From: Marinospirillum celere
Lineage (GTDB): Bacteria > Pseudomonadota > Gammaproteobacteria > Pseudomonadales > Halomonadaceae
Direction: 5' to 3'
Assembly (NCBI RefSeq): GCF_900112235.1
Contig: NZ_FOLH01000004.1
Span: forward strand, 62,001-126,000
DNA: 64,000 nucleotides
Both the position numbers and the translations under genes were made by a program. Of the stretch, positions 48,757 to 56,466 are shown one piece after another; within the stretch, counting starts at the first letter, position 1, and every line of letters starts with the position of its first letter. The notes under the pieces are model-generated. The model ran no database searches and was not told the DNA's origin. It worked only from the letters and a program-made list of their open reading frames with translations.

Positions 48757-50754
48757 ATGACCAGTCGTTTACTCACATCGCGACTCCACCCCCCGCTACC
48801 ACCAGCCACTCAGCTGGTCCGTAGTCGCCTGCTTGATCAACTCAAGGATCAGACTTTTCAGCTCCTAGTGATTGAAGCGGCAACCGGTTATGGGAAAACA
48901 CTCCTCGCCGATCAATGGCTATCCAGCAGCCAGCTGGCCTTCACTTGGCTGAACCTTGCCGAACAAGATCAAGAGCCTGAAACCTTTCTGGCTTACTTGC
49001 AGGCGGCCCTTTGCGAACTGCCTGGCTGCCAACAACTGGCCCCAGCTGCTGACCAAGACCCCCAAAAACAATTACTGCACTTACTGGCTGAGCTGGAAAA
49101 CTTATTAGCCACTGACGTTTTTTTGTGTATTGACTGCTTTGAAAAGCTTCCCCCGTCATCACCAACCTTGGAGCTGCTTCAATTACTTCTTGATTACCGG
49201 CCCCCATCCTTACGGCTAGTGCTTGTTGGTCAAAGCATTCCCGTGCAATTTAAAGCCTATCAATTGCGTGATCAGCTGGCTTATTTGCAGGCGACTGACT
49301 TGGCCTTAAACCCCGAGGAGTTTACTGATCTGGTAGGGCAGTTAAATCCAAATCTCAGCTGGCTGGAGAAAGCCAGACTTTATCAACACACCCATGGCTG
49401 GCCAGCACAGGTTAAAATTCAGGCCACCCAGCTCCAGCAGGCTAGATATGAAGACCAACAACTCTTAACACCGGAAGATCAAAAAGCCCTACCTATTTGG
49501 CCACTGGTACATGGGTATGACAAAAGCCACCTTCACCAGGAATTAACCCAACTGACCCAACTGAACTCAACCCAAACCGACCAGGTGATGCGCTGTCTGC
49601 GCCGACTCAGTTGGCTTCACTGCCACCTGGGTCAACCGAGAGCTGCGCGGGGCTATAACCGTGAAGCCATCACCCTGGCCAGCAATCAACGAGACAATCA
49701 CTTCACTGAAGCCTTGCAGTTGGATTTTGGTTTGATTGAGCTGCACAAGGGTCATCTGAAGCTGGCTGAAAGGAAGCTGCATGCCCTGGACAAAAAGCTG
49801 GCCCACTTAACGGAAGAACTCGTCGCCCAACAGCAATTGCTACTCGCCCGAATTTACTGGTTACAAGGAGAAGATGAACTCTGCTGGCCCTTGATTACTC
49901 ACGCTTTATTAGTCAGTGGTGACCGTAATCTTCAGGTTTTCTTGCAAGCTCTTTTATTTATGGCGGAAATTCACTTTCAGCACCTACAAACAGATCAAGC
50001 TTTTGAGCTTCTTGATGAAGCCGAACAGCATCTACTGGTCACTAAGCTGGACATCAGCCCCTGGCAGGCCGCCATAACCTGTTTAAAAACCCGCTTATGG
50101 CTACAGGAAGGTAAGCAGGAACTGGCTTTGACCTGGATGAACCAGTTGGTCAATCAGTTCCCTGTCAAGGGCCCTTCGTCACTGCAATTGCATCTTCATT
50201 ATCTGCAAACTCTCTTGCTTGCCCATAAACCAACAGAAGCCTTGAGCCGGTTAGAACAGCTACCTGAAGTCAATGCTCACTACCCAGCTGCCGCTGAAAA
50301 TATTCATCGTAAAGTCACCTGGGCTTTGGTTTTAGCTGCCAAGCGCCAACCCGTTGATGCGCGAGCCCAGTTACACCAAGCCTTGGTTCTTGCTGAACCT
50401 CAGCAGATTAAGCGTCCTTTTCTGCAAGCGGGTACGGCTTTGCAGGAGCTGCTACACGAAGTGATCAAACACTTGGCACCGGGTTCAGATTTATTACTTT
50501 TTGCTGAAACCCTGGTACCCAATCAATACAGCGTAACGCAAGCTCTGGTGCAGCCTTTGGACAACAGCCTATCAAGCCGCGAACAGGAAGTTTTAATGCT
50601 GGTTGCCGAAGGCCTTTCCAATCAGGAAATCGGGCAAAGGTTATTCATTTCACTGCACACCGTAAAAACCCACCTCAAGCATCTTATGAAGAAGCTGGGT
50701 GTGCGCTCACGTACCCAGGCGGTAACCCGAGCAAGGGAATTGCGCTTGATCTAA
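48757..50754 (+). CDS. LuxR-family regulator of MalT type (large ATP-binding)
   Basis: A 665-residue protein. An N-terminal P-loop (ATGYGKTLLADQW near 42) and LRLVLVGQS fit the STAND-type ATPase of MalT-like regulators. The middle is TPR-like helices. The C-terminal LuxR HTH begins SSREQEVLMLVAEGLSNQEIGQRL and ends HLKHLMKKLGV. The ATG at 48757 follows an AAGGG that lies in a hairpin. It probably senses an inducer and activates the adjoining lipid-handling operon; this is inferred from position. Confidence 0.85.
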   Translation: MTSRLLTSRLHPPLPPATQLVRSRLLDQLKDQTFQLLVIEAATGYGKTLLADQWLSSSQLAFTWLNLAEQDQEPETFLAYLQAALCELPGCQQLAPAADQDPQKQLLHLLAELENLLATDVFLCIDCFEKLPPSSPTLELLQLLLDYRPPSLRLVLVGQSIPVQFKAYQLRDQLAYLQATDLALNPEEFTDLVGQLNPNLSWLEKARLYQHTHGWPAQVKIQATQLQQARYEDQQLLTPEDQKALPIWPLVHGYDKSHLHQELTQLTQLNSTQTDQVMRCLRRLSWLHCHLGQPRAARGYNREAITLASNQRDNHFTEALQLDFGLIELHKGHLKLAERKLHALDKKLAHLTEELVAQQQLLLARIYWLQGEDELCWPLITHALLVSGDRNLQVFLQALLFMAEIHFQHLQTDQAFELLDEAEQHLLVTKLDISPWQAAITCLKTRLWLQEGKQELALTWMNQLVNQFPVKGPSSLQLHLHYLQTLLLAHKPTEALSRLEQLPEVNAHYPAAAENIHRKVTWALVLAAKRQPVDARAQLHQALVLAEPQQIKRPFLQAGTALQELLHEVIKHLAPGSDLLLFAETLVPNQYSVTQALVQPLDNSLSSREQEVLMLVAEGLSNQEIGQRLFISLHTVKTHLKHLMKKLGVRSRTQAVTRARELRLI

Positions 50755-50866
50755 GTCTTCGCCTCAGCATGGCCCGTTTCTCTGAGCAGTGTTAAGATAC
50801 CGGTAACGTTTAAAACATTGCGGGCAAAGGTCTTAATTCACCTGGCCCTGGTTAGAGGAACTACTT

Positions 50867-52783
50867 TTGTCTCACCTACCTGTAATTATTGGCATGGGCG
50901 GGGTCAGCCCAGCAGGACGCACTTCTGGTCATCATGCATTCAAACGCATGCTACTGGATCAACTGCCCAATTCCAGCCAACAGACTACCCTTTTATCACT
51001 GGCCAGCTTGACTGGCTTGGCTCATCGCGTTGCCGACAATCAATGGCGAACGCCTGAAGGCCAGCTATCTAGTGAAGCTGTAATTGCCCGCTATGCGCAG
51101 GAGCTGAAAGACGCCACCCTAATACGCCGCATCCATCCAGATTGGTTTGATGTCCACGCCCAGCCCTCAACGCGCAGCTTGGAAATCAAACCTGCGGCTC
51201 ATCCAATTCAATTTCGTTTGCGCCGTCGCCACCTGCCCGAACAGCTTCCTTTGGGCTGGTCGATAGAGGACCTACCCGGCAATGAGGTGGAAGTCACTGT
51301 CAATCAGCCTTTTTCGGCAACTCTTTCAACGCCCAAAGAAGCTTTGGTGCAAGCTGCTGGCATGCTACCAACGGGCTTTAATCCAGGCGCCCATTATCGT
51401 AGTGCCAACCATCCGCGGGCTTTACAGATGGCTGTGTTTGGCGCTTCCGACCTTTTGGGTCAAACCGGTATTAGCTGGGAAACCATCAGCAGCCAAGTTC
51501 GCCCAGATCAAATTGGTGTTTTTGCCAGCAACTCCATCGGCCAGCTCGACCAGGAAGGCTGGGGCGGCCTGCTGCAAAGCCCGGTAACCGGTAAAAGAAC
51601 CACCTCCAAACAGATGCCTCTGGGTTATGCTCAGATGACGGCTGATTTTATCAATGCCTATGTACTGGGTAACATTGGTCAGTCCAGTGGTCTACTAGGT
51701 GCTTGTGCAACCTTCTTATATAACTTGCAGGCTGCTACTAATGCGATTCGATCCGGGCGCTTGCGCGTAGCACTGGTCGGCACTTCTGATGCCCCCGTCA
51801 CTCCGGAAATCATTGAAGGCTTTAGAGCCATGGGTGCTTTGGCGGACGATGCCAGCCTCAAGGCTTTGGATGAACTGGATCAGCTCACTGACCAGGACTA
51901 TCGCCGGGCTTGCCGCCCCTTTGGTAATAATTGTGGCTTTACCATTGCCGAAGCAGGTCAATTCACCTTACTGGTTGATGACCAGCTGGCTGTAGAGCTG
52001 GGTGCTCAAGTGCTGGGCAGTGTTCCTGAAGTTTTTGCTAATGCCGATGGCTTTAAGCGGTCAATTTCAGCACCCGGCATTGGCAACTACCTAACCCTGG
52101 CCAAGGCAGCTGCTTTGGGACGCAGCCTTTTAGGTGAGCAGGCTCTGCAGGAGCGCAGCTATGTGCATGCGCATGGCACCAGCACACCCAAAAACCGGGT
52201 GACTGAATCCCATGTCCTTAATGAAGTCGCCAAAGCCATGGGAATTAGCCGTTGGCCAGTAGCGGCTATCAAAGCCTTTGTGGGTCATTCTCAGGGAACT
52301 GCAGGCGGTGATCAGTTTATGGCTGCTTTGGGTAGCTGGGCCGAAGGGTGGCTACCCGGTATTACCACTGTCAGAGATGGCTTTGCCGATGACTTGCATG
52401 CTTCTAATTTGTATTTATCCAATCAGCATCGTCAGGTCGATCCAAAGCAATTGGATATGGCGCTGATCAATGCCAAAGGCTTTGGTGGCAATAATGCCAG
52501 TGCTCTTCTGTTATCTCCAACGGTAACTCAAAGGATGCTGGAAAAACGCCATGGTCAAGCAGCCATGCAAGCCCATGCCAACAAGCTGGAAGCCACCTTG
52601 GAAGCTAGCCATCAGCATGAGGAAGCTTCGCTTGCGGGCAACTTCAGGCTGACCTATCAATTTGGTGAGCAGGTACTGGAAGGTGAAGAGCTGAGTTTAA
52701 GCAGTGAACGCCTGGAAATTCCCGGTTATTCACAAAGTGTTAACCTCAATCTGCGAAATCCCTTTACAGATATGTTTGAATAG
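50867..52783 (+). CDS. fabY: beta-ketoacyl-ACP synthase, FabY-type
   Basis: A 638-residue condensing enzyme, longer than FabB/FabF because of an N-terminal extension. The thiolase fold has LLGACATFLYN with the nucleophile Cys280, HAHGTSTPKN, and FVGHSQGTAGGDQ with the second His. The start LPVIIGMGGVSPAGRTS fits FabY of Pseudomonas aeruginosa, which starts fatty-acid chains with acetyl-CoA. It begins at TTG with AGAGGA upstream. Its place after the lipid-handling operon fits fatty-acid metabolism. Confidence 0.85.
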   Translation: MSHLPVIIGMGGVSPAGRTSGHHAFKRMLLDQLPNSSQQTTLLSLASLTGLAHRVADNQWRTPEGQLSSEAVIARYAQELKDATLIRRIHPDWFDVHAQPSTRSLEIKPAAHPIQFRLRRRHLPEQLPLGWSIEDLPGNEVEVTVNQPFSATLSTPKEALVQAAGMLPTGFNPGAHYRSANHPRALQMAVFGASDLLGQTGISWETISSQVRPDQIGVFASNSIGQLDQEGWGGLLQSPVTGKRTTSKQMPLGYAQMTADFINAYVLGNIGQSSGLLGACATFLYNLQAATNAIRSGRLRVALVGTSDAPVTPEIIEGFRAMGALADDASLKALDELDQLTDQDYRRACRPFGNNCGFTIAEAGQFTLLVDDQLAVELGAQVLGSVPEVFANADGFKRSISAPGIGNYLTLAKAAALGRSLLGEQALQERSYVHAHGTSTPKNRVTESHVLNEVAKAMGISRWPVAAIKAFVGHSQGTAGGDQFMAALGSWAEGWLPGITTVRDGFADDLHASNLYLSNQHRQVDPKQLDMALINAKGFGGNNASALLLSPTVTQRMLEKRHGQAAMQAHANKLEATLEASHQHEEASLAGNFRLTYQFGEQVLEGEELSLSSERLEIPGYSQSVNLNLRNPFTDMFE

Positions 52784-52851
52784 TGGCTTACTCTTGCCAA
52801 AATATGTGCAAATGCTTTAAATAGTGACATCCATTCGATCAGGAGTGCCCT

Positions 52852-53112
52852 ATGAGCCTGGATTTGTTGAATCAGCTCGAAGAAAAAGTCGCAACCACTA
52901 TCAATGCACTGGACAAGCTTCGCCAGGAAATTGATCAACTTAAGGAAGAGAATGCTGACCTACGTGCAGAAAAGCAGGTTTGGGAAGAAAAACTGAACGG
53001 CTTATTGGGCAAATTCAGTGAGCTGGAAACAGCAGCCCAGCAAACCGAAAACTTCAGTGAAGAAACCCCAGCAGACGAAAATGAAGAACAGCGGGTTTCT
53101 AGCTGGTCCTGA
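52852..53112 (+). CDS. zapB: cell division coiled-coil protein ZapB-like
   Basis: An 86-residue protein that is almost wholly coiled coil from residue 5 to 65 (LEEKVATTINALDKLRQEI), then a short acidic tail. The spacing and the WEEKLNGLLGK-type segment resemble ZapB, which helps organise the Z ring. A GGAG site precedes the ATG. Its stop touches the rimI stop from the opposite strand. Confidence 0.7.
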   Translation: MSLDLLNQLEEKVATTINALDKLRQEIDQLKEENADLRAEKQVWEEKLNGLLGKFSELETAAQQTENFSEETPADENEEQRVSSWS

Positions 53113-53586
53113 TCAAGTCTGCAGCTGCAAAGACATAAGCAGCGCATCCTCCCTGCCAGTCGGCGATGACTGGCAGGTGTAATAACCTTTACGCCGTCCA
53201 TCCAAAGCAAAACCCAAGTGCTGATAAAGTAAGCAGGCCGCCTGATTACTGGCCCTGACTTCCAGGAGCAGCCTTTCCGCTTTTTCCTGTTGAGCTCTGA
53301 AAATTGCCTGTTTCAACAGTTGCTTTGCCAACCCCTGACGCCTGAACTGGGGAGCCACCAACACATAAAGCACTTCCGCTTCCAAATAACCCCAACCCAA
53401 AACCAGGGCGGCTTGCAGTTCACCAGCTGCTGCATGCAGCCCCCAGACTTCATCTTGCTGCAAACTGGCCAGCCAGCCCGTCTCCTGCCAAGCTTGGGGA
53501 TCGCTGGCTGCCAACTCCAGCAAAGGAGCCAAGTCATCTTCATTCAAAACCCTTAGCCGAGAGTCACTCAAAAGCTGACCTCTCAA
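53113..53586 (-). CDS. rimI: ribosomal protein S18 alanine N-acetyltransferase
   Basis: A 157-residue GNAT protein. The acetyl-CoA loop reads VAPQFRRQGLAKQLL, followed by LEVRASNQAACLLYQHLGF and GRRKGYY, typical RimI motifs. It starts at TTG, overlapping the upstream stop by 4 bases (TTGA). The holD-rimI order found in E. coli supports both assignments. Confidence 0.88.
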   Translation of the reverse strand: MRGQLLSDSRLRVLNEDDLAPLLELAASDPQAWQETGWLASLQQDEVWGLHAAAGELQAALVLGWGYLEAEVLYVLVAPQFRRQGLAKQLLKQAIFRAQQEKAERLLLEVRASNQAACLLYQHLGFALDGRRKGYYTCQSSPTGREDALLMSLQLQT

Positions 53587-54299
53587 AGCAACAAGGGGCT
53601 ACTGGCAAAACGGGCTCTCAGCCCATTTTCACCCGCCTGTTGCCAAAAGTGCTGTTTAGCTTCAGATCTGTTGATCAGGTCATCCAATGCTGGAGCCGCA
53701 TAGACTTCTGGCAGGCTCAGGGCTGCTTCTCTGGTTAATAGGTCACTGGCGCGGGAACCAAAAACCAGCAGGCCCGAAAGCCGCTGTCGGAATTGAGCGC
53801 CAGTAAGGAAAGCACGCAGGCTCAGGTTAAGTTCTTCCTCATCACCCGCTTCAACAGGTACGCCTGGTAAAGGCCACTGAAAACGATGTTGAGACAAAAT
53901 ACCCAAACCACCGGGGTAGAAAGCCGTCAACAGACTTTGCAGCAGGGACAAGGTTTGCTGAGTCAGGGGCTGATTTGCTTGCCGCTCCATAACCAGCTGC
54001 CAACCATTGGCCAGCAGCCAGACATCAGCAACCAAAGGCAAGGCCTGCTGCTGGGGCGGAGACTCCAATACAGGAGCCAAGGGCACTTCCTGGGCAGTGA
54101 TTTCGGGAGCCTTCTTAGGTTCGGGCTGCGGCTGAATTTCAGCACGTAACTTTTCCCTGGCACTGACCTGGGGCTCGGGCGCTGGCCAGTCACATAAGAC
54201 ACTGGGCTGTGCTCCCACTAAGCGCTTGCGGGCAACCCAGAGGGTCACCCCCAGGTTCTGAAGGGTGGCGTAGCGCTGATGAGCAGTTAGTTCCGGCAT
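53583..54299 (-). CDS. HolD-like protein (possible DNA polymerase III psi subunit)
   Basis: A 238-residue protein. The N-terminus RYATLQNLGVTLWVARK resembles the LQQLGITQW-R segment of E. coli HolD, the part that binds SSB and HolC. It is directly upstream of rimI, as holD is in E. coli. The protein is longer than HolD, with a Pro/Gln-rich linker about residues 45-85 and a C-terminal domain of about 140 residues. Similarity is weak, so the call is tentative. It follows leuA by 10 bases on the same strand. Confidence 0.5.
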   Translation of the reverse strand: MPELTAHQRYATLQNLGVTLWVARKRLVGAQPSVLCDWPAPEPQVSAREKLRAEIQPQPEPKKAPEITAQEVPLAPVLESPPQQQALPLVADVWLLANGWQLVMERQANQPLTQQTLSLLQSLLTAFYPGGLGILSQHRFQWPLPGVPVEAGDEEELNLSLRAFLTGAQFRQRLSGLLVFGSRASDLLTREAALSLPEVYAAPALDDLINRSEAKQHFWQQAGENGLRARFASSPLLL

Positions 54300-54309
54300 T
54301 GAATTAAGA

Positions 54310-55857
54310 TCAAACCCCTTCTTTTTGTGGATGCGTCCGCTCAGTCTGATTGGTCAAGGCATTCAATGCATTGATGTAAGCCTTGGCCGAAGCAATCACT
54401 ATATCCGTGTCGGCACCCAAGCCATTGACGATGCGCCCGCCTTTGGCAAGGCGAACCGTCACCTCACCCTGAGAATCCGTTCCCGAAGTAATGGCGTTAA
54501 CTGAGTAAAGCTCCAAGGTGGCATGGCTTTGCACAACACTTTCAATGGCCTTATAGACAGCATCAACCGGGCCTGAGCCTTCGGACTCAGCTTTCAACTC
54601 TTCGCCTTCAACATTAAGCACCAACTGAGCAATCGGCGTTTCGCCCGTCTTGGACTGAACCTCCATCGCTACCAGCTGCACATGCTCGGCTGCCGCTGCG
54701 GCCCGGGTATCGGTGACCAGTGCCTGCAGGTCTTCGTCATAGATTTCATGCTTCTTATCAGCCAGCTGTTTGAAAAGCTGGAAGGCGGTATTCAGTTCCT
54801 GTTCGGTTCCAAAGTTGATACCCAACTCCTGCAAACGGGTACGGAAGGCGTTACGGCCTGAGTGCTTGCCCAACACGATAGAGTTGGTGTGCCAACCCAC
54901 ATCCTGAGCCTTCATAATTTCATAGGTTTCACGGTGTTTAAGAACGCCATCCTGATGAATCCCTGATTCATGGGCAAAGGCATTTTTACCGACAATGGCT
55001 TTATTGGGCTGCACCGGGAAGCCGGTTACTGTGGAAACCAGGCGTGAAGTCGGCACAATAAACTGAGGGTCGATACCCGTTTCCACTTCAAAAGCATCGG
55101 CACGGGTGCGTACTGCCATCACCAGTTCTTCCAGTGAAGCATTACCGGCACGTTCACCCAAACCATTAATGGTGCACTCAACCTGGCGGGCTCCAGCTTG
55201 CACAGCTGCCAGCGAGTTGGCCACGGCCAAACCCAAATCATTGTGGCAATGGACGGAAAAGATGGCTCTATCGCTGTTGGGCACCCGCTCAATCAGCTGG
55301 CGTATCTGTTCGGCATAGAGTTCGGGAATGGCATAGCCAACGGTATCGGGGATGTTAATGGTGCGGGCTCCGGCATCAATAGCAGCCTCAACAATACGAC
55401 ACAGGAAATCGATATCCGAACGCCCGGCATCCTCGCAGGAGAACTCAACATCATCAATAAGATTACGTGCTTGCTTGACGGCTCGCACCGCCTGTTCAAC
55501 CACTTGATCCGGCTCCATTTGCAACTTGTATTTCATATGAATGGGGCTGGTGGCAATAAAGGTATGAATACGCCCCAAGGCTGCTGGCTTTAAGGCTTCA
55601 GCTGCTCGGTCGATATCGGCTGGCATGGCACGCGACAGGGAGCAAACACGTGATTCTTTAACGGCTTCAGCAACGGCTTTGACGGATTCAAAGTCACCCT
55701 GACTGGCAATTGCAAAGCCTGCTTCGATGACATCAACACGCATTTTTTCCAGCATCTTGGCAATACGTACCTTTTCATCCTTGGTCATGGAAGCACCGGG
55801 GCTTTGCTCACCATCGCGCAAAGTGGTGTCAAAAATAACTAAATGTTCTTTGCTCAT
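54310..55857 (-). CDS. leuA: 2-isopropylmalate synthase
   Basis: A 515-residue enzyme for the first committed step of leucine synthesis. It has [13 protein letters not shown] at the start, [14 protein letters not shown] for metal binding, [11 protein letters not shown], and HESGIHQDG. The C-terminal regulatory domain begins about residue 390 (leucine feedback). The ATG at 55857 has GAGGAG 7 bases upstream; the longer frame adds only 5 residues. The length and motifs fit the E. coli-type class. Confidence 0.95.
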   Translation of the reverse strand: MSKEHLVIFDTTLRDGEQSPGASMTKDEKVRIAKMLEKMRVDVIEAGFAIASQGDFESVKAVAEAVKESRVCSLSRAMPADIDRAAEALKPAALGRIHTFIATSPIHMKYKLQMEPDQVVEQAVRAVKQARNLIDDVEFSCEDAGRSDIDFLCRIVEAAIDAGARTINIPDTVGYAIPELYAEQIRQLIERVPNSDRAIFSVHCHNDLGLAVANSLAAVQAGARQVECTINGLGERAGNASLEELVMAVRTRADAFEVETGIDPQFIVPTSRLVSTVTGFPVQPNKAIVGKNAFAHESGIHQDGVLKHRETYEIMKAQDVGWHTNSIVLGKHSGRNAFRTRLQELGINFGTEQELNTAFQLFKQLADKKHEIYDEDLQALVTDTRAAAAAEHVQLVAMEVQSKTGETPIAQLVLNVEGEELKAESEGSGPVDAVYKAIESVVQSHATLELYSVNAITSGTDSQGEVTVRLAKGGRIVNGLGADTDIVIASAKAYINALNALTNQTERTHPQKEGV

Positions 55858-55995
55858 GTTGGGTCTCCTCACAAGTGCTAACTCAACGATTAGCAGACGT
55901 GTTTTTATTCATAAATGACCAGTAAAAAGGCAGGACTGGCTGCTCGTTGCAACCAGCTAAAACGCTGGGCTGGAAGTTGATCAATATCAATTCTG

Positions 55996-56024
55996 ACTAT
56001 AACCAGCTTGAAGCCTTTTGCCAA
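55996..56024 (-). promoter_or_regulatory. sigma-70 promoter for leuA
   Basis: On the minus strand TTGGCA (56024-56019), a 17-base spacer and TATAGT (56001-55996). This leaves about 130 bases of leader before leuA. Confidence 0.6.
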
Positions 56025-56065
56025 GGGCGCGGGCCTGGCTGCTCTAGTGCGACAAAAAGCCATGC

Positions 56066-56081
56066 TAGTCATTAGGACTTA
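56066..56081 (+). other. no feature: A-rich stretch in the intergenic region
   Basis: Listed only to say that this part, between the leuA promoter and the fdh promoter, shows no clear regulator site; bases here are ordinary mixed sequence. Confidence 0.1.
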
Positions 56082-56165
56082 GACAAAATGACCCACCCTG
56101 ATAAACAGGGCTTCTCTGAAATGGATTTTAAGGCACTTTTTCACCCATAAAGGAGTTTTCGTTTC

Positions 56166-56181
56166 TGGCCTCTTGCTTGCA
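56166..56181 (+). promoter_or_regulatory. candidate sigma-54 promoter of formate dehydrogenase operon
   Basis: TGGC-N7-TTGCA: GG at 56167-56168 and GC at 56179-56180, the sigma-54 spacing of 10 bases between them, with full match of TTGCA and of CTGGC. Transcription would begin near 56192, 38 bases before the first ATG. A weaker element of the same layout precedes the accessory operon at 26328. Confidence 0.5.
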
Positions 56182-56229
56182 CTAATAACCAGGTACTCAG
56201 TTGTTCAACCAACAAGATGGACAAGAACC

Positions 56230-56442
56230 ATGCAAAACAATAACTCCTCACCCACATCTCAAGCTGAGCGCCGCCGCTTTTTAAAAAGCATGGCTGGAGC
56301 GTCAGCTGCTGTAGGTCTGGCTGCTACGGCCGGTAATGCTCTGGCAGCAACGGATACCTCATCAGAAATAGATACTAAAGATCAGGCGCAGGGATACCGT
56401 GAAACTGATCATATTCGTGCCTACTACGCAAGCTGTCGCTAA
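56230..56442 (+). CDS. small twin-arginine-signal protein of formate dehydrogenase region
   Basis: A 70-residue protein with a twin-arginine signal (ERRRFLKSMAGAS, residues 14-26) and a short acidic tail ending YRETDHIRAYYASCR. This matches the small TAT-target protein found upstream of formate dehydrogenase alpha genes in many proteobacteria. Its role is not known; it may be co-exported with the enzyme. It precedes fdhA by 24 bases. Confidence 0.85.
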   Translation: MQNNNSSPTSQAERRRFLKSMAGASAAVGLAATAGNALAATDTSSEIDTKDQAQGYRETDHIRAYYASCR

Positions 56443-56466
56443 GCCGAACACCAGGAGAACCTATCC

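Larger units (their letters stand above)
55858..56229. other. 372-base divergent intergenic region, leuA / fdh operon
   Basis: No gene is seen. It holds a leuA promoter (minus), a candidate sigma-54 promoter (plus) and small inverted repeats such as CCCTG/CAGGG (56096-56110). No leader peptide rich in Leu codons is visible in the leuA leader of about 130 bases. Confidence 0.5.
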
